Shown here piece after piece: positions 8,004 to 16,264 of a DNA stretch of 48,850 nucleotides (within the stretch, counting starts at the first letter, position 1; the number at the start of each line of letters is the position of its first letter). Origin of the DNA: a virus. Position numbers and translations under genes: made by a program. The DNA is taken from positions 3,697 to 52,546 of the IMG/VR virus record IMGVR_UViG_3300030390_000536; one strand, given 5' to 3'. The notes under the pieces were generated by a model. It was not told the DNA's origin. It saw only the letters and a list, made by a program, of their open reading frames with translations, and did not search any database.

Positions 8004-8357
8004 TTAGATGCCCCAAGGGACAGTGGTTGATATCTCGCCGTATATAGTAGAGGCGGTGAATGTGATTGATAAGTTACGATTGCTGTAGAGTACATCCATT
8101 GATTCAATAGACTGTACTCCTACTGTGCCAAGTATTACTTGACGGGCGCGAGTCTCTATATCGAACTGATCGTAGTTCCTACCAAAGTCATCGTAGTTGA
8201 TCCACCCTTGAGATGTATCAAGTTGCCACTCACCTAGCCAGACCTTCAACCTAGATCGACACTGCTGAACAGTGTAACGACCTTCGGATACTCTGTACTG
8301 ACCTTGTGAGGGTTTGATCAAATCATTGGTGGTCTTGTCTAGTGCTAGATTAGCCAT
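8004..8357 (-). CDS. Baseplate wedge, gp25-like
   Basis: This 117-residue protein between the spike and J genes shows the gp25/lysozyme-like wedge pattern. The N-terminus has a strand ending in VSEGRYTVQQCRSRLKVWLGEW, the early 'Q-x-x-x-x-L-x-x-x-x-G-EW' motif. This is followed by GWINYDDFGR and a C-terminal strand region (NLSITFTASTIYGEI). Order (spike, gp25-like, J, gpI-like) is the standard baseplate operon. The start overlaps the spike stop codon (TAATG). Confidence 0.85.
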   Translation of the reverse strand: MANLALDKTTNDLIKPSQGQYRVSEGRYTVQQCRSRLKVWLGEWQLDTSQGWINYDDFGRNYDQFDIETRARQVILGTVGVQSIESMDVLYSNRNLSITFTASTIYGEISTTVPWGI

Positions 8358-9040
8358 TAGTTGTTAGCTCCTGTATTTCCGGGAGGTGTGCCAGCTGGAT
8401 GATTATGTCCAGTTAGCTCCTTACCGCCTGTAACCATGCTAGGAGACACGACAGATGTGTTTGATGTGATTGTACCATCTACTGTTAGATCGCCTGTCAC
8501 GGTCACTAGAGGAGCTGTGATGGCTATTGCACCGTCCTTAGTAATGTTTATGACAGTCGTACCAGCTTTGATGTCTATGGACAGATCCTCATTAAGACTG
8601 ATCTGCTGCAAGGCATCTGCGTTCCTCCACTGGCTATGTACCGCTGAGTAGTCCTGTACGGCCCGTGGCAGCGTGTTGTATCCTACCAGTGCATATCCAT
8701 CGTCTTCTGAGAACTGACGGTACAGGTGGGGTTTAGGGAGCCCTGATAGGGTTCCTGATTCATCCTTGTCATTAAACAGCCAGTAGTCGTAACCGATCTG
8801 GCTAAAGGTAAGCTGACACGTATCGCCTTCCTTGATTGGAAAGGTCATGTGCCAGCCTCCACCGCCCGGAGTATGTACTGGTACGTCCTGTAAGTCTTCT
8901 CTTATAGTCTTGCCAGCCTCTACCTCGGTGTCACCATAGGTCTTCTCCACACAGATCTTGACCGTAGCCGTCTGAGTTTCTGGGAAGTACTCTACGATGC
9001 GGCCGGGCAGATTCACGCAATATTGGTCAGGGCTCATCAT
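8357..9040 (-). CDS. Baseplate central spike (gpV/Gp138-like)
   Basis: This 227-residue protein has an N-terminal OB-fold-like region (GRIVEYFPETQTATVKICVEK) of the Gp138/gp5 family with VPVHTPGGGGWHMTFPIKEG. A beta-helical stalk rich in short T-V-x-x-D-L repeats follows (TVTGDLTVDGTITSNTSVVS). The apex GHNHPAGTPPG carries the H-x-H that binds iron in spike tips. It punctures the outer membrane. Either of the first two Met codons could be the start (9040 or 9037). Confidence 0.88.
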   Translation of the reverse strand: MMSPDQYCVNLPGRIVEYFPETQTATVKICVEKTYGDTEVEAGKTIREDLQDVPVHTPGGGGWHMTFPIKEGDTCQLTFSQIGYDYWLFNDKDESGTLSGLPKPHLYRQFSEDDGYALVGYNTLPRAVQDYSAVHSQWRNADALQQISLNEDLSIDIKAGTTVINITKDGAIAITAPLVTVTGDLTVDGTITSNTSVVSPSMVTGGKELTGHNHPAGTPPGNTGANN

Positions 9041-10035
9041 AATATGTTACCTGATTCTGTGGCTTCGGTGTTAGGTACTACTTTAGTAATAATAGTGGCA
9101 GGGGTTGAGGTAGGCTTAGAAGCAGAACCTACTACGTCATCGGCAGTTGGTAAGTCTTGGAAGCTGTCAGGGCTTGTGCCACTTAATACGTCAGGGCTTG
9201 GAGCTACTATGAAGTCGCTTGTGCCATCAGTGTCCAGAGGCCCACCTACGTTAGAGATAGATATGTCCTCGAAGTATGAGCCATAGATAGACTCGTTCAA
9301 GTTACCTTTCTCAGTTTGCCCGCTGTCTCCTGCAACGGAGTCCAGATCTCTGTGGACCTCGTACCCGTATGCATCAGTGGTCTTATCCTGACCTTTGCTG
9401 ACGAATGTAGTGTTCTTGACCACTCCTTGTTCTGTGTGGTTCTCTACTACGAAGTCTGTGCCGAGGGGCATGGTGCACTCGTACAAGGATGACTCTAAGC
9501 TAACATCATACCCTTGTAAGTAAAGCTCGTCACGGCGAACTCTTGCTTCCTCATCTGATAGTACTGAGAAGGATAAGACAGTAGGTGCAGTCTTGTTAAG
9601 ATTACCTTTGACCTGTAGCTGCTCACCTTTGAGTACGATCATAATAGCATTGGACCAATCTTTGTCGGTCTTAGTACTATAGCTAGTAAATACAACTGGA
9701 TCGTAGTTTCCAAGGTTTGATACTACTTGGCAGACTTGTGCGTTGTCTACTAAGTCCCCAAGAGCTTTGTGCATTGTTTTGCTGATATCACCTGTCATTA
9801 CGTCAGAGTTGTTAGCGTCTTCTAATACTGTGTTGGTGAATACAGCTGTTACAGTAAACTCTCTGTTCTTCTTAATTGCATTACGAGATACTTCATATCC
9901 TGTCATCACCGGGAATTTGGTAACGACAGTCTTAGCTGCGTGTTGCTCTACCATCACAGCATGGAACCTGATCTGTTGTTCGGTCTCACTGGTTGCGTCT
10001 GTGAAGGTTATGCGGCATGCTGTTGGTTTAGCCAT
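9037..10035 (-). CDS. Baseplate protein, Dit-like
   Basis: This 332-residue protein starts at MAKPTAC (ATG 10035), overlapping the hub gene's stop codon in TAATG. A longer start at 10047 puts the purine tract directly on the ATG and is less likely. The N-terminal half (FHAVMVEQHAAKTVVTKFPV) resembles the Dit-like tail protein N-terminal family of contractile phages, where the protein surrounds the hub. The C-terminal third is Ser/Thr/Pro/Asp-rich and probably flexible. Position between hub and spike fits a baseplate hub-associated role. Confidence 0.65.
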   Translation of the reverse strand: MAKPTACRITFTDATSETEQQIRFHAVMVEQHAAKTVVTKFPVMTGYEVSRNAIKKNREFTVTAVFTNTVLEDANNSDVMTGDISKTMHKALGDLVDNAQVCQVVSNLGNYDPVVFTSYSTKTDKDWSNAIMIVLKGEQLQVKGNLNKTAPTVLSFSVLSDEEARVRRDELYLQGYDVSLESSLYECTMPLGTDFVVENHTEQGVVKNTTFVSKGQDKTTDAYGYEVHRDLDSVAGDSGQTEKGNLNESIYGSYFEDISISNVGGPLDTDGTSDFIVAPSPDVLSGTSPDSFQDLPTADDVVGSASKPTSTPATIITKVVPNTEATESGNIL

Positions 10036-11009
10036 TACACATTCCATCCTCTTATTGGTGAATCCTTACCCTTGGTAGGGCTGGATGCTGTTACAATTGT
10101 ATCCCACTGTCCAGTATAATTAGAGCCTCTATGTTGTACAGTTAACGCCTGATACTTTGTAAAGCCTGCTATGGCTTGCTTCAAGTATTCAGGAGCTAGT
10201 TGTAGAGTTACCTCATCAGCATCTGGTGCTGCTGTTACTATGTTGGATATATCCAAGATAGAAGTGGGTTTGATCTCTCCGTCCAAATTACACTCGACAA
10301 CTAACTGGCCCGGCCCGATCTTAGGAGCTGCGCCAAGGTTGTTAGAGTCTAGGACAATATCTGCTTTTGCTGTTACCAGATCCGTCTGGTCAAGGTTGTC
10401 GGCAGTAGGCTGGTACATTAGTACAATGTCTTCACCTATTGTAAAGTACTTGAAACGGTAAGGTACTTTAAGAGTCTCTAGCAACCCTTCTACAGATCCT
10501 GACCTTGGCTTTTTAAAGCGGGGAGGTACATATTCTAATGCAGCTCCCGGAAAGTTCTTGTAGACTACCTTACCTAGAAAGGGATTATCCCCAGTCTTAG
10601 TCTCTTGCACTACCTGAGTCATTATGTTCTCAAGTGAAGGATTACTTACAGTAAACTTAACCTGCTTGTTCAGAAAGTCTTTACGAATAACAGAGTAACC
10701 AAAGATATTGGTTACACTGTCAGGAACTATAGTCTGTTCAAACGCATTAGATACAAAGAAGCCATCTGCAAGTATCATAGGCGTATCATCGTGCAGGGTA
10801 CAGGTAAGCCTTACGTAGCGCTCACCATGTTGTATCTGCTTTACCATATTGTCGGTAAGGTTCCATACCTTGAAAGTACCCCGAGAGAACCCGGGGATGT
10901 TCACGATGTCGAAGTCTACCCTCAACCCATCTGAGTCAAATACTACTGTCTTCCTGTCAGGGCCAAGCACTTCCATCTTAACTGCTTGGCCAAATCTTTT
11001 AATAGTCAT
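10035..11009 (-). CDS. Baseplate hub protein (gp27/gpD-like)
   Basis: This 324-residue protein directly follows the tape measure gene. The N-terminus reads FGQAVKMEVLGPDRKTVVFD then DFDIVNIPGFSRGTFKVWNL, the beta-barrel opening seen in phage hub proteins (late-control D / gp27 type). FGYSVIRKDFLNKQVKFTV and the helix ENIMTQVVQE followed by YRFKYFTIGEDIVLMY fit the second barrel and linker. It sits at the end of the tube and anchors the spike. The ATG has the same AGGAGGCCGT leader as the J gene. No cell-wall hydrolase domain is visible in it. Confidence 0.75.
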   Translation of the reverse strand: MTIKRFGQAVKMEVLGPDRKTVVFDSDGLRVDFDIVNIPGFSRGTFKVWNLTDNMVKQIQHGERYVRLTCTLHDDTPMILADGFFVSNAFEQTIVPDSVTNIFGYSVIRKDFLNKQVKFTVSNPSLENIMTQVVQETKTGDNPFLGKVVYKNFPGAALEYVPPRFKKPRSGSVEGLLETLKVPYRFKYFTIGEDIVLMYQPTADNLDQTDLVTAKADIVLDSNNLGAAPKIGPGQLVVECNLDGEIKPTSILDISNIVTAAPDADEVTLQLAPEYLKQAIAGFTKYQALTVQHRGSNYTGQWDTIVTASSPTKGKDSPIRGWNV

Positions 11010-11017
11010 ACGGCCTC

Positions 11018-14000
11018 CTAGTCTTGGCTGTAGGTTGTGCTAGTGTCTATGTATTCCTCACCATTGTCATTCACTGTCGTGCTGACTCCTTCTGGAGATA
11101 CTTCGACATTAACGGTTACGTTGCTGTTCAGGTTTGTGCCAGCACTTGAAGCAGATTGTGAGGAAGCTACTCCTAAGTCCTTGCTTGGTACTGTTGAGTT
11201 TGCCTTTGGAGACATTGAAGACTCGTAAGCATCCATAGCAGCTACTGATGCCTGAGCTTCATCATTACCAAAGAAGGCTAAGGTGTGGGCTATGCCAGAT
11301 CCTATGGAGTCACCTACTGAGGTCCCTTCTATCAAGGTCTTGTTAAGTACTGTGCCAACTCCATAACCTACTGCACCAGCAGCCAATATAGCACCACCAG
11401 TAGCAGCGGCTGTTGAGGTCAAAGCTGTAGCAGCCATTCCAGCACCTTTAGCAGCAACACCAGTCTTAGCTGCTACATAACCAAGCCCTGCAACTGTTGC
11501 TGAACCTGCTACTCCTGCTGCTACAGCTGTCCCGCCAACTACTAAGCCAGCAGTCTCTCCACCAGATATTCCGGTAGACGTCCACTCCTTAGACTCTTGT
11601 ACTCCTTGACGTACTCTGGAAAGTCCCTTGTTAGTATCAAGACGTTCATCCTTCTTAATATTGGCAGTAGCATCTGTCATGTCTTGGCCAGTTACCCTAT
11701 CCACAGCTACAGCCATGTCAGACATTCCCAACTCTGCTAAGTAATCCCTTCGACCTTCTACGTCAAGACCTTTTGACCTATCCAAAGCCATTGAAAGTAC
11801 TTCTTGAGTACTCTTACCTTGCAAGTCATTGTAGTCCAACATAGTCATATTATTTACTGACTCGTTATTAGACTTGCTTTGGAATTTCGCCATACGAGTT
11901 TGGAACTCGGCAACACCCTCTCTGTTTGCCAACTGCTTGGAGATTACGCCAGCCTTAGATACAAGTCCTGATGTAGCTTCTTCTGCTACGCCACCCTGCT
12001 CTAGTGCGAACTTCATGCCCCTGACATTGTTCTCATCAGCGCCTGTTGCAGCAGCTAGACGGATATCACCCATCTCAGTCTTATTACCTTGGGTGTACAC
12101 TGCTGCTAGTTCTGTTATAATACCAGCTGCTTGCTTAGCAGTTCTTCCAAACTCTTTCAAGTTCTTGGAAGCTTCCTTAGTAACTTTAGCAGCTTCCTTA
12201 TCTGCATCTGACTTGCGCTCAGCATCCTCTATGGCTTTGTCAGCAGCTATGCCAGCAGCGTTCTCTGCCAAATCCATCTTACTCTGTTCACGCACTACAC
12301 GCTTACCAAACTCTTTACTGGATATTTGAGTAACTCCTGATCCGTTACCGAATGCAGGACTAGAGTTAGCTTCGGAGATAGCAGCAGATAGCGGGTTGGC
12401 ACTCATAGGTGCAGGTGCTACAGCCTTGGCCTTTTCCTCCTTAGCTTTCACAGAGTCAACGATAGCTTTGTCAGCAGCTATGGCAGCAGCGTTCTCTGCC
12501 AGCTTACTAATGTTCTCTTCACGTTGAAGGCGCTCACCAAATTCTTTCTTGGATATTTGAGTAACTCCTGAGCCGTCACCAGATACTGTTCCGTTAGCTT
12601 CTGAGATAGCACTAGACAGCAGGTTGGTTGAGGCTTTACTTAGATCCATGACAGTAGCTTTAGCAGCCTTTGCCTTTTCTTCAGTCTTCATTACGGTAGC
12701 TGGGCCAGCTTCTTTGTTAGCTTGTCTCTGCCCACTACTTGCGAGTTTCTTTTTCAAATCATCCACTCCTTCAGCGGTTAAGGTTGAGGCAAGCTCCTGT
12801 GCATTCTGTCCACGTTGGATCAGTTCTGCTTGACGTTCTGGATCGGCCCTTACTAGATCATACTTGTGCTCACCAGTACGCTTATTCATGCGATAGAAGT
12901 GGGCTGACTTAACCCCTGTCACAGCCATCTGAAGTTGCAGCTGATCTTCATAGGTCTTCATAGACTTGTTCATCGACTTTTCAGATGCCAAGTACTTGAG
13001 TTCCAGGAGAGATCGGTTGCCGTCTTCATCATACAGGTTAGCATCTGGGGAGATACCAAAGCCGGGTAAGTCTGGGTTAGTTTCAAAGAAGGCTTCTTTC
13101 ATTGTCAGGCCAAGCTTGTTGCCATAGTTAGACATGAAATCTTTACCTACCTTATCCTCGTACAAGTTACCTTCTTTTACATGGCCAGAGGATACGAACT
13201 CAGCCTCATTACCAAGTCTCTGATTAGCTAAGCCAATGGCTAAGTCTTCAGTTGACTGTCCGATAACAGATGCTGTTATATTACCCTTACGCTGTTGAAG
13301 CCATGCATCTGATCCTTGACGGATTGGCATAGGGCCTACGAAGGCTGTACCCGATAAACCATCTTGCACGAATTGGTTACGGTCTGATATTCTGTCACCA
13401 CCACCATACATGCCACCTACCTCAGATCCTGTAGAGGATGCTGGGTTCAATTGTCCAGCTGTGATTATCCACTCGGCCTGCTTAGCTAGGTTATCCTTAC
13501 GTATGGCATACTGTTCTTCATCAGATATCATTTGCTCTGGAGATGAGGTAGGACTCCACTGCCTCACATCACGGTCTGGTTGATCCGCTTTAAGGTTCTT
13601 AGGAAAGTTTGTGCCTTCCATAAATCCGGGAAGTCTTGGTATCTCAACAGCATTACCTTGTAGATTGAAACCACCACCAGCATAATGTCCAACAGGTGCA
13701 GTACCTCCAAAGGAGAATACACCACCAGCAAGTCTAGTTGATTCACTCTCACCACCTGTTAAGTATTGAGTGTCCTGATCCAGACCTTGTATGGCTGCAT
13801 CATTGTACAGCTCATTCTTAATTACTTGCTCAGGGTCTACTGCATAACCTGACCAGCGCCTGCCCTTGTTCATAGGGTCTGTCTCGTTCTGGTTAGTAGT
13901 CATCTGGGCATTGATAATATCTGAGGCTCTCTGGTAGTCTTCCTTCTCCTGATTGTAAGCTACTCTTCGGTTCTTATAAAACTCCGTACCTTCTGGTGAG

Positions 14001-15046
14001 TCATACTTGATACCTGAAGGCTTAGGGAACAGACTACCCATTACGTTAGGTGCAGCAGCTGCTAAGTACTCTTCAGAGTGACTACCAGTTAGTACAGCCT
14101 GCTGATACTCTCTCTCGGAGAATTCAGAACCTGATACGTACTGTCCAGCTACATAACCACCTACTGCGCGGTTGTCGATAAGTCCCGGTACATTTAAGTC
14201 TAATGGGGCTGGCAAGCTCTTCTTCTCATCGAACATGAAGTATGAACCTTCAGCACCCGGCTTGTTGTATCGAGTACCTTCTAACATGCGGTCAAGGATT
14301 GCAGACTGAGTAGCCTCTTTACGTATACCGTAGATTGAAGAGTCCTTGGTTTCCTGTGGGATATACTTATCAGCTAGGGTATTGGTATAGTTGATAGCCC
14401 ATTCCATTTCATCAAGCTGCTTCTGATCAGTCTCGGCATTACCACTGTGCAGGTTCAAGCGACCGCCCGGACCTACATCTAAGTTGGTTCCTATACCTTC
14501 CAAAAACTTAACAGCCTGCCTTACTTCATTACGGCCATAGTTCTGTGCCTCTTTAGAAGTCCAGCCACTTTTAGTAGTTACCTTCTGAGCCGTCAGTGAT
14601 CCGTCAATGGTAAGACCTTGTGAGAACTCGTGTGGTGAGATCTCCATGGCACTACCAGCTCGTGAGCGTACTGCATCAAGCTCAGCAATGCTGGCCACAC
14701 CGTATGTGTTCATACTACGGAACTGGTCAGAGGCTAAGTCCTTGATAGCCATGCGAGTACCCATTGAGTACCCTGTCATGTCACTGGCCTGATCACCTTG
14801 AAGACGACGAAGCTGCAAATCCGCAGCCGTCATTCCACCATAGCCCTCTTCTAGTGAGGTTGGCTCACTATCAGGATCAGAACTATAAGATCCTTGTACT
14901 TCATTACGCTGACCTTCGTAGCTAGTCAATACTCCAGTAAGTTTTGCACTAGCTGCTGCTAAGATCTCAGGAGCTAGGTTCATGCCTTGTAAATTCTCCA
15001 GCCCTCGTCTTGCTTGAGCAGCTTGGTCAGATGTGATAATATCCAT
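11018..15046 (-). CDS. Tape measure protein with embedded YqaJ-type nuclease domain
   Basis: At 1342 residues this is the longest gene, directly after the frameshifted tail chaperone, the invariant place for the tape measure. It has long helical Ala/Glu/Lys-rich stretches and a hydrophobic Gly/Ala/Val segment at about residues 1160-1240, typical of the membrane-inserting part. Residues ~576-742 are not tape-measure-like. They match the YqaJ viral recombinase/lambda exonuclease PD-(D/E)XK fold, with GSDAWLQQRKGNITAS, then Glu625 in GHVKEGNLYE, Asp668 in GISPDANLYD, Glu682 and Lys684 in LLELKYL, and YEDQLQLQMAVTG. All expected catalytic positions are present. Residues ~806-957 contain a 77-residue tandem duplication. 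The tape measure sets tail length and can be ejected into the cell; the nuclease could act there, which is inference. GAGG lies seven bases before the ATG. Confidence 0.88.
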   Translation of the reverse strand: MDIITSDQAAQARRGLENLQGMNLAPEILAAASAKLTGVLTSYEGQRNEVQGSYSSDPDSEPTSLEEGYGGMTAADLQLRRLQGDQASDMTGYSMGTRMAIKDLASDQFRSMNTYGVASIAELDAVRSRAGSAMEISPHEFSQGLTIDGSLTAQKVTTKSGWTSKEAQNYGRNEVRQAVKFLEGIGTNLDVGPGGRLNLHSGNAETDQKQLDEMEWAINYTNTLADKYIPQETKDSSIYGIRKEATQSAILDRMLEGTRYNKPGAEGSYFMFDEKKSLPAPLDLNVPGLIDNRAVGGYVAGQYVSGSEFSEREYQQAVLTGSHSEEYLAAAAPNVMGSLFPKPSGIKYDSPEGTEFYKNRRVAYNQEKEDYQRASDIINAQMTTNQNETDPMNKGRRWSGYAVDPEQVIKNELYNDAAIQGLDQDTQYLTGGESESTRLAGGVFSFGGTAPVGHYAGGGFNLQGNAVEIPRLPGFMEGTNFPKNLKADQPDRDVRQWSPTSSPEQMISDEEQYAIRKDNLAKQAEWIITAGQLNPASSTGSEVGGMYGGGDRISDRNQFVQDGLSGTAFVGPMPIRQGSDAWLQQRKGNITASVIGQSTEDLAIGLANQRLGNEAEFVSSGHVKEGNLYEDKVGKDFMSNYGNKLGLTMKEAFFETNPDLPGFGISPDANLYDEDGNRSLLELKYLASEKSMNKSMKTYEDQLQLQMAVTGVKSAHFYRMNKRTGEHKYDLVRADPERQAELIQRGQNAQELASTLTAEGVDDLKKKLASSGQRQANKEAGPATVMKTEEKAKAAKATVMDLSKASTNLLSSAISEANGTVSGDGSGVTQISKKEFGERLQREENISKLAENAAAIAADKAIVDSVKAKEEKAKAVAPAPMSANPLSAAISEANSSPAFGNGSGVTQISSKEFGKRVVREQSKMDLAENAAGIAADKAIEDAERKSDADKEAAKVTKEASKNLKEFGRTAKQAAGIITELAAVYTQGNKTEMGDIRLAAATGADENNVRGMKFALEQGGVAEEATSGLVSKAGVISKQLANREGVAEFQTRMAKFQSKSNNESVNNMTMLDYNDLQGKSTQEVLSMALDRSKGLDVEGRRDYLAELGMSDMAVAVDRVTGQDMTDATANIKKDERLDTNKGLSRVRQGVQESKEWTSTGISGGETAGLVVGGTAVAAGVAGSATVAGLGYVAAKTGVAAKGAGMAATALTSTAAATGGAILAAGAVGYGVGTVLNKTLIEGTSVGDSIGSGIAHTLAFFGNDEAQASVAAMDAYESSMSPKANSTVPSKDLGVASSQSASSAGTNLNSNVTVNVEVSPEGVSTTVNDNGEEYIDTSTTYSQD

Positions 15047-15070
15047 AGTAGGGCCTCTTCAGCCCCATGA

Positions 15071-15675
15071 CTATTCAGGAGGCGGTGCTGGTGGGTTCAT
15101 ATGTTTTTGTAGTTCCATGATATGATGCATACGTTCTATGTCGTATAGGTTGTACGTACCGTCATCAAGCTCTCTCAAGGAACAAAGTGGTGGATCATTC
15201 AGTACTGGCTTCAGTAGATAACCGTTCAGTTCAGGGAAGATCTCAGAGTAGTCTAGTCCGACACCTCCACCTTCCTGAGCAGTATTTAGCTGGCTAGGGA
15301 GCTGTCCTCTACTGAGCCGTGTCCGAAAAACTTAGCGTAGACCGCGTGTACTACATGGGTAAAGATCTCAAGTGGTACATTGATATCCTCTGAGAACATT
15401 GCATCAAAGGTGTTAGGCAGAATACGCTTGCCATCCATGCCTACAGTACATACGAAGTGAGACATAGCATCATACAAGAGCTTGCCATCTTCGCCATCCA
15501 TAAAACTAGCACGAGCATTGGCCATGCTGTGCTCATCAAGCTTTGCTATAGCTTCAACCCGAGCTGGGCCAAACGCCTTACATACTTGTGTTAAGTTCTG
15601 ATACGCAACGGAAGCACTCCATTGAGCAATATAAATTTCTTGTCCGTCTTTAAGAACGGCGTGGTAATCTTTCAT
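15071..15675 (-). CDS. Tail assembly chaperone, -1 frameshift fusion (G-T type)
   Basis: In the -1 frame relative to the upstream chaperone ORF, an open stretch runs past its stop codon to a TAG at 15071-15073. The frame is closed upstream by a TAA at 15334-15332 and has no good start of its own. Its product ends with LRELDDGTYNLYDIERMHHI and a Pro-rich tail, the typical T-like half of myovirus and siphovirus tape measure chaperones. The shift must occur between 15331 and 15289. The best slippery site is GTTTTTC at 15331-15325, read as TTT TTC in frame 0 and re-pairing as GTT TTT. The fusion would be about 201 residues. It wraps the tape measure during tail assembly. This is a one-base programmed frameshift, not a mutation. 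Confidence 0.8.
15286..15675 (-). CDS. Tail assembly chaperone, short form (G-like)
   Basis: This 129-residue product starts at an ATG at 15675 with GGAG six bases upstream; an in-frame TTG at 15687 lies inside the ribosome-binding site and is unlikely. It begins KDYHAVLKDGQEIYIAQWS and lies between tail tube and tape measure, as expected for the G protein. It ends 17-18 codons after the suggested slip site. The unshifted form is normally made in large excess over the fusion. A rho-independent terminator sits just upstream of its start. Confidence 0.75.
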   Translation of the reverse strand: MKDYHAVLKDGQEIYIAQWSASVAYQNLTQVCKAFGPARVEAIAKLDEHSMANARASFMDGEDGKLLYDAMSHFVCTVGMDGKRILPNTFDAMFSEDINVPLEIFTHVVHAVYAKFFGHGSVEDSSLAS

Positions 15676-15699
15676 AAGTTTCTCCAAATAGTTTAACGT

Positions 15700-15729
15700 A
15701 AAAAGCCCTACCTCATAAGAGATAGGGCT
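15700..15729 (-). terminator. Rho-independent terminator after tail tube gene
   Basis: The 7-bp stem AGCCCTA/TAGGGCT (15704-15710 and 15723-15729) has a further CTC/GAG pairing and an ATAA loop. On the minus strand it is followed by TTTTT. It lies between the abundant tube protein and the chaperone, so it should lower expression of the chaperone and tape measure. Confidence 0.8.
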
Positions 15730-15738
15730 AGGTATTAC

Positions 15739-16224
15739 TTAAAGGTTATCTAGGTCAGCACCACTATTACGGTCGTATTCGACTTTCTCGAATGACAGAA
15801 CCCATGTAACTGTGTTCATAGTCTGGCCACGAACCATACCGGGCATAGCTAGGATCACACCATTGGTACATGCTGCTTGGTCCTTACCCATGTTATCTCG
15901 GAAGGCAACTTGGATAGGCTGAATCAACTCACCGCCAGCTTCTGCTTGTGCCTGAAACCAATTGGCCCAGTCTTGCAGGTACTTATTCTCGGGAGCATTC
16001 ATAAGAACTGGGAAGGCTACATCACCACCTTTGATACGTAGCATGGAAATAACCATGTCACCGTAGGCACCGAACATGGTAGTGGCAATAGGAGAACGGC
16101 GTTGGATATTAATCAGGCCTTCACCAGCAGCATAGCCACGAATCTTAAATGTAGCTGGGTTGGTGTTGCCGGGATAGTCTGCTGTGACGATTAGGTCAGT
16201 ATTTGCAAAGCTGTACTGATACAT
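15739..16224 (-). CDS. Tail tube protein (DUF3277-like)
   Basis: This 161-residue protein comes directly after the sheath gene. The opening YQYSFANTDLIVTADYPGNT, the central GLINIQRRSPIATTMFGAYG and the final WVLSFEKVEYDRNSG match the DUF3277 family of tail tube proteins in phages with a DUF3383 sheath. It stacks as hexamers to form the inner tube. It has a good AGGA leader and is followed by a strong terminator, consistent with high expression. Confidence 0.85.
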   Translation of the reverse strand: MYQYSFANTDLIVTADYPGNTNPATFKIRGYAAGEGLINIQRRSPIATTMFGAYGDMVISMLRIKGGDVAFPVLMNAPENKYLQDWANWFQAQAEAGGELIQPIQVAFRDNMGKDQAACTNGVILAMPGMVRGQTMNTVTWVLSFEKVEYDRNSGADLDNL

Positions 16225-16241
16225 ATTGTATCCTCATTAGA

Positions 16242-16255
16242 GGGGCCGTAGCCCC
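16242..16255 (-). terminator. Hairpin between sheath and tube genes
   Basis: GGGGC-CGTA-GCCCC, a 5-bp GC stem with a 4-base loop, lies in the 40-base gap. No clear T-run follows on the minus strand, so it may be a weak terminator or an mRNA-stabilising end. Confidence 0.5.
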
Positions 16256-16264
16256 GTAGTTAAA

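Noticed and set aside
11874-12329. 151-residue plus-strand ORF opposite the tape measure
   Set aside because: It is antisense to a strong gene; its Ala/Ser-rich product reflects complement of Ala/Glu-rich coding sequence, and no other plus-strand gene is supported in the window.
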